Source: PALSA-612 sp963791225 (GTDB taxonomy: Bacteria > Actinomycetota > Thermoleophilia > Gaiellales > Gaiellaceae). Taken from it: 64,000 bases of DNA. The notes under the pieces are model-generated. The model saw only the letters and a list, made by a program, of their open reading frames with translations, had not been told where the DNA came from and ran no database searches. Shown piece after piece: positions 54,312 to 61,822 of the stretch; the stretch's first letter is position 1, and each line of letters starts with the position of its first letter. The translations under genes and the position numbers were made by a program. Location of the stretch: NCBI GenBank assembly GCA_963791225.1, contig CAWBRV010000008.1, forward strand, positions 1,178,001 through 1,242,000, written 5' to 3'.

Positions 54312-54341
54312 GCGAGAGGGGCCCTGCGGGGCCCTTCTCGC
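54312..54341 (+). terminator. Terminator after the IPT/TIG protein
   Basis: GCGAGAGGGGCCC pairs with GGGCCCTTCTCGC (one G-U pair) around a four-base loop, followed by TTTCG. Confidence 0.75.
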
Positions 54342-54365
54342 TTTCGCCGCCCTGTAGCAGGCGCG

Positions 54366-54380
54366 TACCCTGAGGGCGTG
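54366..54380 (+). promoter_or_regulatory. Leaderless promoter of the SSI-like gene
   Basis: TACCCT (54366-54371), six bases (GAGGGC), GTG at 54378. Confidence 0.6.
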
Positions 54381-54761
54381 CGGCTCGTGGTCGTCGTCGT
54401 CGCGCTCTTCGCCCTCGGGGCCGGCTCCGTTCACGGGTCGACGCCCCGAGACCACCTCCGCATCGTCGTCTGGCCACAGGGTGTGGGCAGCGCGCCGCGT
54501 GCGGCGCAGACGCTCACCTGCAACCCTGCCGGCGGCACCTTGCCGGGCGCGGCGAGAGCCTGCGGGAAGCTCGCCGCCCTCCCGCAGCCGTTCGCGCCCG
54601 TGCCGTCCGGAGTCATGTGCTCGCAGATCTATGCCGGCCCGCAGGTTGCGCTCGTGACCGGCTCGTATCGCGGCCGCAAGGTCTCGGCCCGCTTCCGGCG
54701 AACCGACTCCTGCCAGACCGAGCGCTGGAACCGCGTCGCGTTCCTCTTCCGGACCGGGTAG
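54378..54761 (+). CDS. Subtilisin-inhibitor-like (SSI family) secreted protein
   Basis: A 127-residue exported protein: signal peptide VRLVVVVVALFALGAGSVHGS, then a domain with four Cys (48, 62, 81, 112) in the spacing of Streptomyces subtilisin inhibitors (two disulfides), and segments RAAQTLTCNPAGGTLP, GAARACGKL, VMCSQIYAGPQV and GSYRGRKVSARFRRTDSC. In SSI the reactive bond follows the residue two after the third Cys (C-P-M|V-Y); here the matching sequence is C-S-Q|I-Y, so P1 would be Gln83. It may inhibit an extracellular serine protease. Confidence 0.75.
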   Translation: MRLVVVVVALFALGAGSVHGSTPRDHLRIVVWPQGVGSAPRAAQTLTCNPAGGTLPGAARACGKLAALPQPFAPVPSGVMCSQIYAGPQVALVTGSYRGRKVSARFRRTDSCQTERWNRVAFLFRTG

Positions 54762-54774
54762 CTGCCGCCCTCGC

Positions 54775-54791
54775 TAGCCTGTGGCCCGATG
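54775..54791 (+). promoter_or_regulatory. -10 box before pyrF
   Basis: TAGCCT (54775-54780), eight bases, ATG at 54789. Confidence 0.5.
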
Positions 54792-55706
54792 GAGGCCCAG
54801 GCAGCGGTGGCGACCCGCGCGTTCGCCGACAGGCTGGCGGCCGCCGTCGTCGAGCGGCGCAGCCAGCTCGTCGTCGGTCTCGATCCGCGGCTCGACCTCC
54901 TTCCTCTCGAGCTGCGCGGAGACGCCCACACCGGCCGCGAGGCGGCGGCGACCGCGTACTCGCGTTTCTGCCGCGGCCTGATCGACGCGATCTGCCCCTA
55001 CGCCGTCGCCGTCAAGCCGCAGAGCGCGTTCTTCGAGGAGCTGGGTGCCGACGGCGTGCGTGCCTTCGAGGAGATCTGCGAGTACGCGATGACGGCGGGG
55101 CTGCTCGTGATCGGCGACCTGAAGCGGGGCGACATCGGCTCCACGGCCCGCGCGTACGCCGCCGCCTATCTCGAACCCCACGGAGCCGCGGGCCCGCTCG
55201 TCGACGCGATGACGGTCAACACGTATCTGGGTCGTGACTCGCTCGAGCCCTTCGTCGCCGAATGCCGGCGCTCCGGCCGCGGGATCTTCTGCCTCGTCAA
55301 GACCTCGAACCCCGGCGGCGTCGACGTCCAGGACCTGAAGCTGACCGACGGCAGCGTCGTCTGGCACCAGGTGGCGAAACTCGTCGCCGAGCTCGGCGAG
55401 GGCGTGGTCGGCGAGTGCGGGCTCTCGAGCGTCGGCGCCGTCGTCGGGGCAACGTACCCCCGCGCCGTGAGCGACGCACGGCGGCTGCTCCCGCAGGCCG
55501 TCCTGCTCCTGCTCGGAGTGGGCGCGCAGGGTGCGACCCCGGCCGACGTCGCGCGCGCGTTCACGAGCGGCCCGGCGAGCGCGCTCGTCAGCGTCTCGCG
55601 GTCGATCAACTACGCGTTCCGCGAGGACGGGACCGACTGGCGGACGGCCGCCGCGGCCGAGGCTGCGCGGCTCCGCGACGCGGTCTGGCGGGCGTCCGGC
55701 TGGTGA
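54789..55706 (+). CDS. pyrF: Orotidine 5'-phosphate decarboxylase, type 2
   Basis: A 305-residue enzyme making UMP. The type 2 active site is GLLVIGDLKRGDIGSTARAYA (Asp, Lys, Asp), with QLVVGLDPRLDLLPLEL at the N-terminus and AVKPQSAFFEELGADG. Length fits the long (type 2) group typical of actinobacteria. The downstream D,D-carboxypeptidase gene overlaps its stop (GTGA). Confidence 0.93.
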   Translation: MEAQAAVATRAFADRLAAAVVERRSQLVVGLDPRLDLLPLELRGDAHTGREAAATAYSRFCRGLIDAICPYAVAVKPQSAFFEELGADGVRAFEEICEYAMTAGLLVIGDLKRGDIGSTARAYAAAYLEPHGAAGPLVDAMTVNTYLGRDSLEPFVAECRRSGRGIFCLVKTSNPGGVDVQDLKLTDGSVVWHQVAKLVAELGEGVVGECGLSSVGAVVGATYPRAVSDARRLLPQAVLLLLGVGAQGATPADVARAFTSGPASALVSVSRSINYAFREDGTDWRTAAAAEAARLRDAVWRASGW

Positions 55707-56821
55707 GGGCGAGGGCCCGCCTCGTCCTCGTCGCCGTCGCTGCGCTCGCATTCGGCTCGACGGCGCTCGCGGCACCGCGTGTCGGCGGCCGCGCCTATCT
55801 CGTCGTGAGCGCGAACGGCGACACGCTGCTGCAGCGAAACGCCGACGAGCACGTCCCGATCGCCAGCATCACGAAGCTGATGACCGTCCTCGTGACGCTC
55901 GAGCACGCGAAGCTCGACGACGTCGTCACGATCGGGCAGCAGGCCGCCGAGGTGGGCGAGTCGTCGATCTACCTCCAGGCCGGCGATCAGCTGACGGTGC
56001 GCGAGCTGATCGAGGCGGCGCTGATCCAGAGTGCCAACGACGCCGCCGTCGCACTCGCGCAGTACGTCGGTAACGGGAGCGTCCCGGCCTTCGTGGCGAT
56101 GATGAACGAGAAGGCGCGTGAGCTCCGACTGACCGAGACCCATTTCGCCAACCCGGACGGGCTCGACGCCGCCGGCCACTACTCGAGCGCACGCGACGTG
56201 ACGAAGCTCGCCCAGATCCTCATGCACGACCCGTTTGTCCGCTCGATCGTCCGCCTGCGCGTGGCCCACATCACCGGCCGCACGCTGCACACGTGGAACG
56301 ACCTGCTCGCGACCTTCCCCGGGGTGATCGGCGTCAAGACCGGGCACACGAACAAGGCCGGCTGGTCCGAGGTGGCGGCGGCGCAAGGACGCGGGGTCAC
56401 GATCTACGCAACGCTGCTCGGCGAGCCGAGGCGCTCCGTGCGGAACGCCGACCTCGCGCAACTCCTCGCCTGGGGCCTGGCGCAGTACCGCGTCGTCCCC
56501 GTCGTCTCGACCGGGCGCGTGTATGCCACCGCGAGCGTGCCGTGGGGAAAGCGCCCGCTCGGGCTCGTGGCCGCGAAGGAGATCGTTCGGGTCGCGCGCC
56601 TCGGCCGTCCGCTGACGGAGCGCGTCGTGACGCCGATGGTCGTCTCGCTCCCGGTGCGCGAGGGGCAGCGCCTCGGCGAGGTGCGCGTCTACGACCGCGG
56701 CAAGGTCGTCGCGCGGGCGCCGCTCGTCGCCGACCGCTCGATCGCTCGGCCAGGCACCTTCGGACGCGTAGGCTGGTACGCCGAGAGGACGCTCGACCAC
56801 ATCGGCAGCTGGTTCGGCTAG
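55703..56821 (+). CDS. D-alanyl-D-alanine carboxypeptidase (DacF-like)
   Basis: A 372-residue penicillin-binding protein of the S11 family. Signal peptide VRARARLVLVAVAALAFGSTALAAP, then Ser-x-x-Lys in PIASITKLMTVLV, Ser-x-Asn in IQSANDAAVALAQYVGNG and Lys-Thr-Gly in GVIGVKTGHTNKAGW. It trims the terminal D-Ala from peptidoglycan stem peptides outside the membrane. A C-terminal beta domain (DAC-C type) follows, but the usual amphipathic anchor is not clear. It is coupled to pyrF. Confidence 0.9.
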   Translation: MRARARLVLVAVAALAFGSTALAAPRVGGRAYLVVSANGDTLLQRNADEHVPIASITKLMTVLVTLEHAKLDDVVTIGQQAAEVGESSIYLQAGDQLTVRELIEAALIQSANDAAVALAQYVGNGSVPAFVAMMNEKARELRLTETHFANPDGLDAAGHYSSARDVTKLAQILMHDPFVRSIVRLRVAHITGRTLHTWNDLLATFPGVIGVKTGHTNKAGWSEVAAAQGRGVTIYATLLGEPRRSVRNADLAQLLAWGLAQYRVVPVVSTGRVYATASVPWGKRPLGLVAAKEIVRVARLGRPLTERVVTPMVVSLPVREGQRLGEVRVYDRGKVVARAPLVADRSIARPGTFGRVGWYAERTLDHIGSWFG

Positions 56822-56830
56822 GAGGACTGC

Positions 56831-57799
56831 GTGATCGTCACCGTCACCATGAACACGGCGCTCGACCGGATCCTGACCGTGCCGAACTTCCAGCGCGGCC
56901 AGCGGCACCGGGCGAGCGAGAAGCTGACGTTCGCAGGCGGCAAGGGGATCATCGTCGCGCGCGCGCTCAAGCGGCTCGGCGTTCCCGTCGTCGCGACCGG
57001 CCTCGTCGGCGGCCGCAACGGACGGCGCATCCTCGAGGAGCTCAGCGGGGAGGCGGTGCTCAACGACCTCGTCCGGATCGAGGACGAGTCCAGGACCTCG
57101 ACGGCGGTCATCGACCCGACCTCGGGCGAGTACACGGAGATCATCGAGTGGGGCCCGCTCGTGCAGCCGGAGGAGCTCGAGATCCTGCGGGAGAAGATCG
57201 ACTACCTCTCCCGGGGCGCCGAGATGGTGATCTTCGCCGGATCGCTGCCGCGCGGGGTCGACGAGAGCTTCTACGCCGAGATGATTCGCGAGCTCGGCCG
57301 GCGCGGAGTGTCGACCGTGCTGGACACGGAGGGTGAGCCGCTTCGCCTCGGGGTCGAGGCGGAGCCCGAGCTCGTCACGCCGAACCAGCTCGAGGCCGAG
57401 TCGCTGGTCGGGCAGGAGTTCTCGGACCAGGACGACTTCGTGCTGGCCCTCGACACGATCACGGAGATGGGCGCGCGGAACGTGCTCGTCAAGCACGACC
57501 GAGGCGTCTTCGCGCACCTGCGGCGCGAGAAGGAGAAGGGCCGCCCGCTCCGTTTCCGCATCGAGGCCCCCGCGGTCGAGATCGTCTCGCCGGTCGGGGC
57601 CGGCTCGGTCCTGCTCGCCTCCTTCATCGCCGCGCGGCTCGAGCACGTGCCGCCCGACGAGGCGCTGCGGCGGGCCGTCGCGGCGGGGACCGCATCGACG
57701 CTCGTCGTCGGGTCGGGGCAGTTCGAGCCTCGCGAGGCCGGCCGGCTCGTCCACGACGTGACGGTCGCGGACCTTGCCTCGGTCGCCGCAGAGCGCTAG
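56831..57799 (+). CDS. PfkB-family (1-phosphofructokinase-like) kinase lacking the catalytic Asp
   Basis: A 322-residue protein like FruK/LacC: MIVTVTMNTALDRILTV, LTFAGGKGIIVARALKRLGVPVVATGLVGG, MVIFAGSLPRGVDESFY, PNQLEAESLVGQ. The signature near the C-terminus, normally GAGD with Asp as the catalytic base, reads PVGAGSVLLASF with Ser259 in its place. The protein is otherwise complete, so it may be a regulatory or altered kinase. Start GTG with GGAGG six bases upstream. Confidence 0.8.
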   Translation: MIVTVTMNTALDRILTVPNFQRGQRHRASEKLTFAGGKGIIVARALKRLGVPVVATGLVGGRNGRRILEELSGEAVLNDLVRIEDESRTSTAVIDPTSGEYTEIIEWGPLVQPEELEILREKIDYLSRGAEMVIFAGSLPRGVDESFYAEMIRELGRRGVSTVLDTEGEPLRLGVEAEPELVTPNQLEAESLVGQEFSDQDDFVLALDTITEMGARNVLVKHDRGVFAHLRREKEKGRPLRFRIEAPAVEIVSPVGAGSVLLASFIAARLEHVPPDEALRRAVAAGTASTLVVGSGQFEPREAGRLVHDVTVADLASVAAER

Positions 57800-57869
57800 C
57801 CCGTCCGGCCCGGCAGCTGCACGAGCACGGGGCCGTTCGCCGCGTCCCCAGGCCGTCAGGGCGCGCTGG

Positions 57870-57888
57870 TAACGTAGATCGTCAGTTG
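57870..57888 (+). promoter_or_regulatory. Possible -10 box of guaB
   Basis: TAACGT (57870-57875) lies ten bases before the TTG start; TAGATC (57875-57880) overlaps it. The exact promoter is unclear. Confidence 0.35.
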
Positions 57889-59394
57889 ACCGAGTTTGAC
57901 GTCGGACGGATCGAGCGGCTCCTCTCGCTCGAGGACAAGTTCGCCCGTGAGGGGCTCACCTTCGACGACGTCCTGCTGGTGCCGGCCGAGTCGCACGTCC
58001 TGCCGAACGACGTCTCCACCGCCACGCGGCTGACGCGCGAGATCCGTCTCGCGATCCCCGTCGTCTCCGCGGCGATGGACACGGTCACCGAGTCGCGGAT
58101 GGCCGTGGCGATGGCCCGGGTGGGCGGCCTCGGCGTACTGCATCGTAATCTCTCGATCGCCGACCAGGTCGCCGAGGTCGACCGGGTCAAACGCTCCGAG
58201 TCCGGCATGATCGTCGACCCGGTCACGCTCGGCCCGGACGCGCTCGTCGCCGAGGCGCTCGAGTTGATGGCGCGCTACCGCATCTCCGGCGTCCCGATCA
58301 CCGACGGGGACGGCCTGCTCGTCGGCATCCTGACGAACCGCGACCTCCGCTTCGAGAAGGATCCCTCCGCTCGCGTCGCCGAGCTGATGACCGCGCGGAA
58401 CCTCGTGACGGCGCCGCTCGGGACGACGCTCGAGGAGGCCGAGGAGATCCTCCATCGCAACAAGATCGAGAAGCTGCCGGTCGTCGACGCCGACGGGATT
58501 CTGCGCGGGCTGATCACCGTCAAGGACATCGCCAAGCGCATCGAGTACCCGCAGGCGACGAAGGACTCGCGCGGCCGGCTCTGCGTCGGCGCTGCGGTCG
58601 GGGTCGGTCCGGACGCCCTCGAGCGCGCCGCGTCGCTCGTCGAGGCCGGCGTGGACGTGCTCGTCCTCGACACCGCACACGGCCACTCCGAGAACGTCCT
58701 CACCATGACCCGCACGCTCAAGGAGCGATTCGCCGTCGAACTCGTGGTCGGCAACATCGCGACCTCGGAGGCGGCGGAGGCGCTGATCGACCTCGGCGCG
58801 GACGCTCTGAAGGTCGGCGTCGGGCCGGGCAGCATCTGCACGACGCGTGTCGTCGCGGGAGTCGGCGTTCCGCAGCTCACGGCGATCCACGACTGCGCGC
58901 GGGTCGCGGCGCCGCACGACGTGCCGGTGATCGCCGACGGCGGCCTCACCTCGTCTGGCGACGTGGCGAAGGCGATCGCGGCCGGCGCCGACACGGTTAT
59001 GGCAGGCTCGCTCCTGGCCGGCACGGACGAGGCTCCCGGTGACGTGGTCGTCGGCCAGGGAGAGCGGTTCAAGGAGTACCGCGGCATGGGCTCCCTCGGC
59101 GCGATGAAGGCGCGCGGCTACTCGAAGGACAGGTACTTCCAGGGTGACGTCGAGGATGTCGACAAGCTCGTGCCCGAGGGCATCGAGGGGCGCGTGCCGT
59201 ACAAGGGCCCGGTCGGCATCGTCCTCAACCAGCTGATCGGCGGGCTGCGCCAGGCGATGGGCTACTGTGGCGCGCCGACGGTCGAGGAGATGAAGCAGGC
59301 GAGGTTCGTGCGCATCACGGGAGCGGGACTCCGCGAGAGCCATCCGCACGACGTCACGATCACGAAGGACGCACCGAACTACCGGCGAGCATGA
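57886..59394 (+). CDS. guaB: IMP dehydrogenase
   Basis: A 502-residue enzyme that oxidises IMP to XMP in guanine nucleotide synthesis. N-terminal barrel part GLTFDDVLLVPAESHVLPNDVS, two CBS domains (~residues 100-220; PVTLGPDALVAEALELMARYRISGVPI and MTARNLVTAPLGTTLEEAEEIL), the catalytic Cys loop GVGPGSICTTRVVAGVGVP and the flap GMGSLGAMKARGYSKDRYF. The start is TTG at 57886 (MTEFDVGRIERLL). guaA follows after five bases. Confidence 0.95.
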   Translation: MTEFDVGRIERLLSLEDKFAREGLTFDDVLLVPAESHVLPNDVSTATRLTREIRLAIPVVSAAMDTVTESRMAVAMARVGGLGVLHRNLSIADQVAEVDRVKRSESGMIVDPVTLGPDALVAEALELMARYRISGVPITDGDGLLVGILTNRDLRFEKDPSARVAELMTARNLVTAPLGTTLEEAEEILHRNKIEKLPVVDADGILRGLITVKDIAKRIEYPQATKDSRGRLCVGAAVGVGPDALERAASLVEAGVDVLVLDTAHGHSENVLTMTRTLKERFAVELVVGNIATSEAAEALIDLGADALKVGVGPGSICTTRVVAGVGVPQLTAIHDCARVAAPHDVPVIADGGLTSSGDVAKAIAAGADTVMAGSLLAGTDEAPGDVVVGQGERFKEYRGMGSLGAMKARGYSKDRYFQGDVEDVDKLVPEGIEGRVPYKGPVGIVLNQLIGGLRQAMGYCGAPTVEEMKQARFVRITGAGLRESHPHDVTITKDAPNYRRA

Positions 59395-59398
59395 CGCG

Positions 59399-60988
59399 GT
59401 GGTAGACAACTTGGGGGCGGAGGTGATTCCGTTCCCCGAGCCCGAGCAGGGCCCGGAGGACCGGCCGGTGCTCGTCCTCGATCTCGGCGGCCAGTACGCC
59501 CAGCTGATCGCACGACGCGTCCGTGACTGCCGCGTCTACTCCGAACTCGTCCGTCACGGCATCACGGCCGCCGAGGCGAAGCGGCGGAGGCCGGCGGCAC
59601 TGATCCTGAGCGGCGGCCCCGCCTCGGTCTACGCCGACGACGCGCCGAAGATCGACCCGGGTCTGTACGAGCTGGGCGTGCCCGTGCTCGGCATCTGCTA
59701 CGGCGCGCAGCTGATGGCGCTCGACCTCGGCGGCCGCGTCGAGCGCACCGGCGTGTCGGAGTTCGGCAAGACCGGGCTCCGCGCCGCCTCCGGCGCGCTC
59801 TTTGCGGGGCTGCCCGAGGAGCAGACCGCCTGGATGAGCCACCGCGACACGGTCACGGCGCCGCCCGAGGGCGCGACCGTCACGGCCGAATCGCCGGCGA
59901 CGCCGGTCGCCGCCTTCGAAGCGCCCGAGCGCTGCCTCTACGGCGTCCAGTTCCACCCCGAGGTCGTGCACACGCCGCACGGCCAGGAGGTGCTGAAGAA
60001 CTTCCTCTACGGCGTCGCGGGAATGCCTCCGGCGTGGACGGCGGTCGCGGTGATCGAGGAGCAGGTCGAGCGGATCCGCGCACAGGTCGGCGGCGCGCGC
60101 GTGCTCTGCGGCCTTTCCGGCGGCGTCGACTCGTCCGTCGCGGCGCTGCTCGTCCACAAGGCGGTCGGCGAGCAACTCACCTGCGTCTTCGTCGACCACG
60201 GCCTGCTCCGGAAGGACGAGGCCGTGCAGGTCGTCGAGACCTTCCGGCGCCACTTCCACGTCCCGCTCGTCCACGTCGACGCCGAGGCGCGCTTCCTCGC
60301 CCGCCTCGAGGGCGTCACCGACCCGGAGGAGAAGCGGCGCCGCGTGGGGGAGGAGTTCATCCGCGTCTTCGAGGAGGAGGCGGCGCGCCTGGGGAGCACG
60401 CCGTTCCTCGTCCAGGGCACGCTCTACTCGGACGTGATCGAATCGGGCGGGGAGGCGGGCGTGGCGGCGAAGATCAAGTCGCACCACAACGTCGGCGGCC
60501 TTCCGGAGGAGATGGACTTCTCGCTCGTCGAGCCGCTCCGCTCCCTGTTCAAGGACGAGGTGCGCCGCGTCGGCGAGGAGCTGGGGCTTCCCGAGGAGAT
60601 GGTCTGGCGGCACCCGTTCCCCGGGCCTGGTCTCTCGATCCGGATCATCGGCGAGGTCACGCGGGAGCGGCTCGAGATCCTGCGCGAGGCGGACTCGATC
60701 CTGCTCGGGGAGATCCGCCGTGCCGGGCTCTACCGCGAGCTCTGGCAGTGCTTCGCGGTGCTGCCGGCGATCAAGTCGGTCGGCGTCCAGGGCGACGAGC
60801 GCACCTACGCGTACCCGATCGTGATTCGCGCCGTTACCTCCGACGACGCGATGACGGCCGACTGGGCGCGTCTCCCCTACGACCTGCTCGAGACGATCTC
60901 GAGCAGGATCATCAACGAGATCCCGGCCGTGAACCGCGTGGCGCTCGACCTGACGTCGAAGCCGCCCGGCACGATCGAGTGGGAGTAG
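59399..60988 (+). CDS. guaA: GMP synthase (glutamine-hydrolysing)
   Basis: A 529-residue enzyme turning XMP into GMP. GATase domain: VLDLGGQYAQLIARRVRD, catalytic Cys in LGICYGAQLMALDLGG, His/Glu in YGVQFHPEVVHT. The ATP pyrophosphatase has the P-loop VLCGLSGGVDSSVAALLVH, and the C-terminal dimer domain ends NRVALDLTSKPPGTIEWE. A 20-residue N-terminal extension (VVDNLGAEVIPFPEPEQG) is present with the GTG at 59399; the family usually starts at VLVLDLGGQ. Confidence 0.95.
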   Translation: MVDNLGAEVIPFPEPEQGPEDRPVLVLDLGGQYAQLIARRVRDCRVYSELVRHGITAAEAKRRRPAALILSGGPASVYADDAPKIDPGLYELGVPVLGICYGAQLMALDLGGRVERTGVSEFGKTGLRAASGALFAGLPEEQTAWMSHRDTVTAPPEGATVTAESPATPVAAFEAPERCLYGVQFHPEVVHTPHGQEVLKNFLYGVAGMPPAWTAVAVIEEQVERIRAQVGGARVLCGLSGGVDSSVAALLVHKAVGEQLTCVFVDHGLLRKDEAVQVVETFRRHFHVPLVHVDAEARFLARLEGVTDPEEKRRRVGEEFIRVFEEEAARLGSTPFLVQGTLYSDVIESGGEAGVAAKIKSHHNVGGLPEEMDFSLVEPLRSLFKDEVRRVGEELGLPEEMVWRHPFPGPGLSIRIIGEVTRERLEILREADSILLGEIRRAGLYRELWQCFAVLPAIKSVGVQGDERTYAYPIVIRAVTSDDAMTADWARLPYDLLETISSRIINEIPAVNRVALDLTSKPPGTIEWE

Positions 60989-61608
60989 GCGCGGCGGGCT
61001 TCGAGCCCGACGTGTCGAAGTGGGACGCCTGGCGGCCTGAGGAGGCGGCGCGGCGCCTGAAGGGCGTGCGGGCACCGTGGTATGTCGCCGCCGGTTGGGC
61101 GATCGACCTCTTCCTCGGCGGGCACTATCGCGAGCACGAGGATCTCGAGCTCGCGATCCCCGCCGGCAGCCTGGACGAGTTCGTCGATGCGCTGGCCGGA
61201 TTCGAGGTCTTCGTCGTCGGCGTGCCGTCGCAGGGCCTCGTGACGTCGCTCGAGCACGCGCGCGACTCGCTCGCGGACACGCACCAGACCTGGATACGAG
61301 AGCCCGCGACCGGGCTCTGGCGACTCGACCTGTTCCGCGAGCCGGGTGACGGCACGACCTGGGTCTGTCGCCGCGACGAGCGGATCAGACTCCCCTACGG
61401 CGAGGTGATCGCACGGACTGCGGACGGCATCCCGTACGGCAGGCCGGAGGTCGTCCTGCTGTACAAGGCCAAGCACGTCCATCGCGACAAGGACCAGGCC
61501 GACTTCGAGGCCGTCGTCCCGCTTCTCGAGCCGGCGGCGCGAGAGCGGCTCGCAGCATGGCTCGAGCTAGTCCATCCAGGCCACCGCTGGCTGGCCGAGT
61601 TGCGCTGA
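60979..61608 (+). CDS. Aminoglycoside-nucleotidyltransferase-like protein
   Basis: A 209-residue protein with a nucleotidyltransferase-like core: WYVAAGWAIDLFLGGHYREHEDLELAIPAG (the acidic residues of EDLEL correspond to the D-x-D metal site in ANT(2'')/LinB-like proteins), RLDLFREPGDGTTWVCRRD, GRPEVVLLYKAKHVHRDKDQADFEAVVPLL and a helical C-terminus. Such proteins can transfer AMP to small molecules, but many members have unknown substrates. The GTG at 60979 overlaps the guaA end by 10 bases; a GTG at 61012 is an alternative. Confidence 0.7.
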   Translation: MGVGAAGFEPDVSKWDAWRPEEAARRLKGVRAPWYVAAGWAIDLFLGGHYREHEDLELAIPAGSLDEFVDALAGFEVFVVGVPSQGLVTSLEHARDSLADTHQTWIREPATGLWRLDLFREPGDGTTWVCRRDERIRLPYGEVIARTADGIPYGRPEVVLLYKAKHVHRDKDQADFEAVVPLLEPAARERLAAWLELVHPGHRWLAELR

Positions 61609-61638
61609 CCGCGCGGCCGTGCCTCTTCCTGCCACGTC

Positions 61639-61656
61639 CGAGGGACAGCCCCTTCG
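61639..61656. repeat. GGGAC palindromic repeat, copy A (imperfect)
   Basis: CGAGGGACAGCCCCTTCG, an imperfect palindrome preceded by CCACGTC, much like the copy at 7547, which is preceded by CACGTCG. Confidence 0.55.
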
Positions 61657-61695
61657 ACGCGGCCGGATGGGACGATTTGGCGTCCGTGGTCAGGT

Positions 61696-61714
61696 CCGAG
61701 GGACTGTCCCTCGG
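61696..61714. repeat. GGGAC palindromic repeat, copy B (perfect)
   Basis: CCGAGGGACTGTCCCTCGG has perfect nine-base arms around a single T. It is preceded by GGTCAGGT, the same word as copy C. Confidence 0.7.
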
Positions 61715-61822
61715 CCATGGCTGCGCGGCCGGGTCTGCCGCGGCGTCGCGGAGGCCGAAAGCAACTGCTGGTGCGGGCAGGGGCAGAGAAGCGGCCGGCG
61801 AGAACGCGTCGGCTAGGACGCG

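Noticed and set aside
55610..57754. 714-codon minus-strand frame opposite the carboxypeptidase and PfkB genes
   Set aside because: Same artefact: two well-conserved proteins are encoded on the plus strand, and the antisense product has no recognisable motif.
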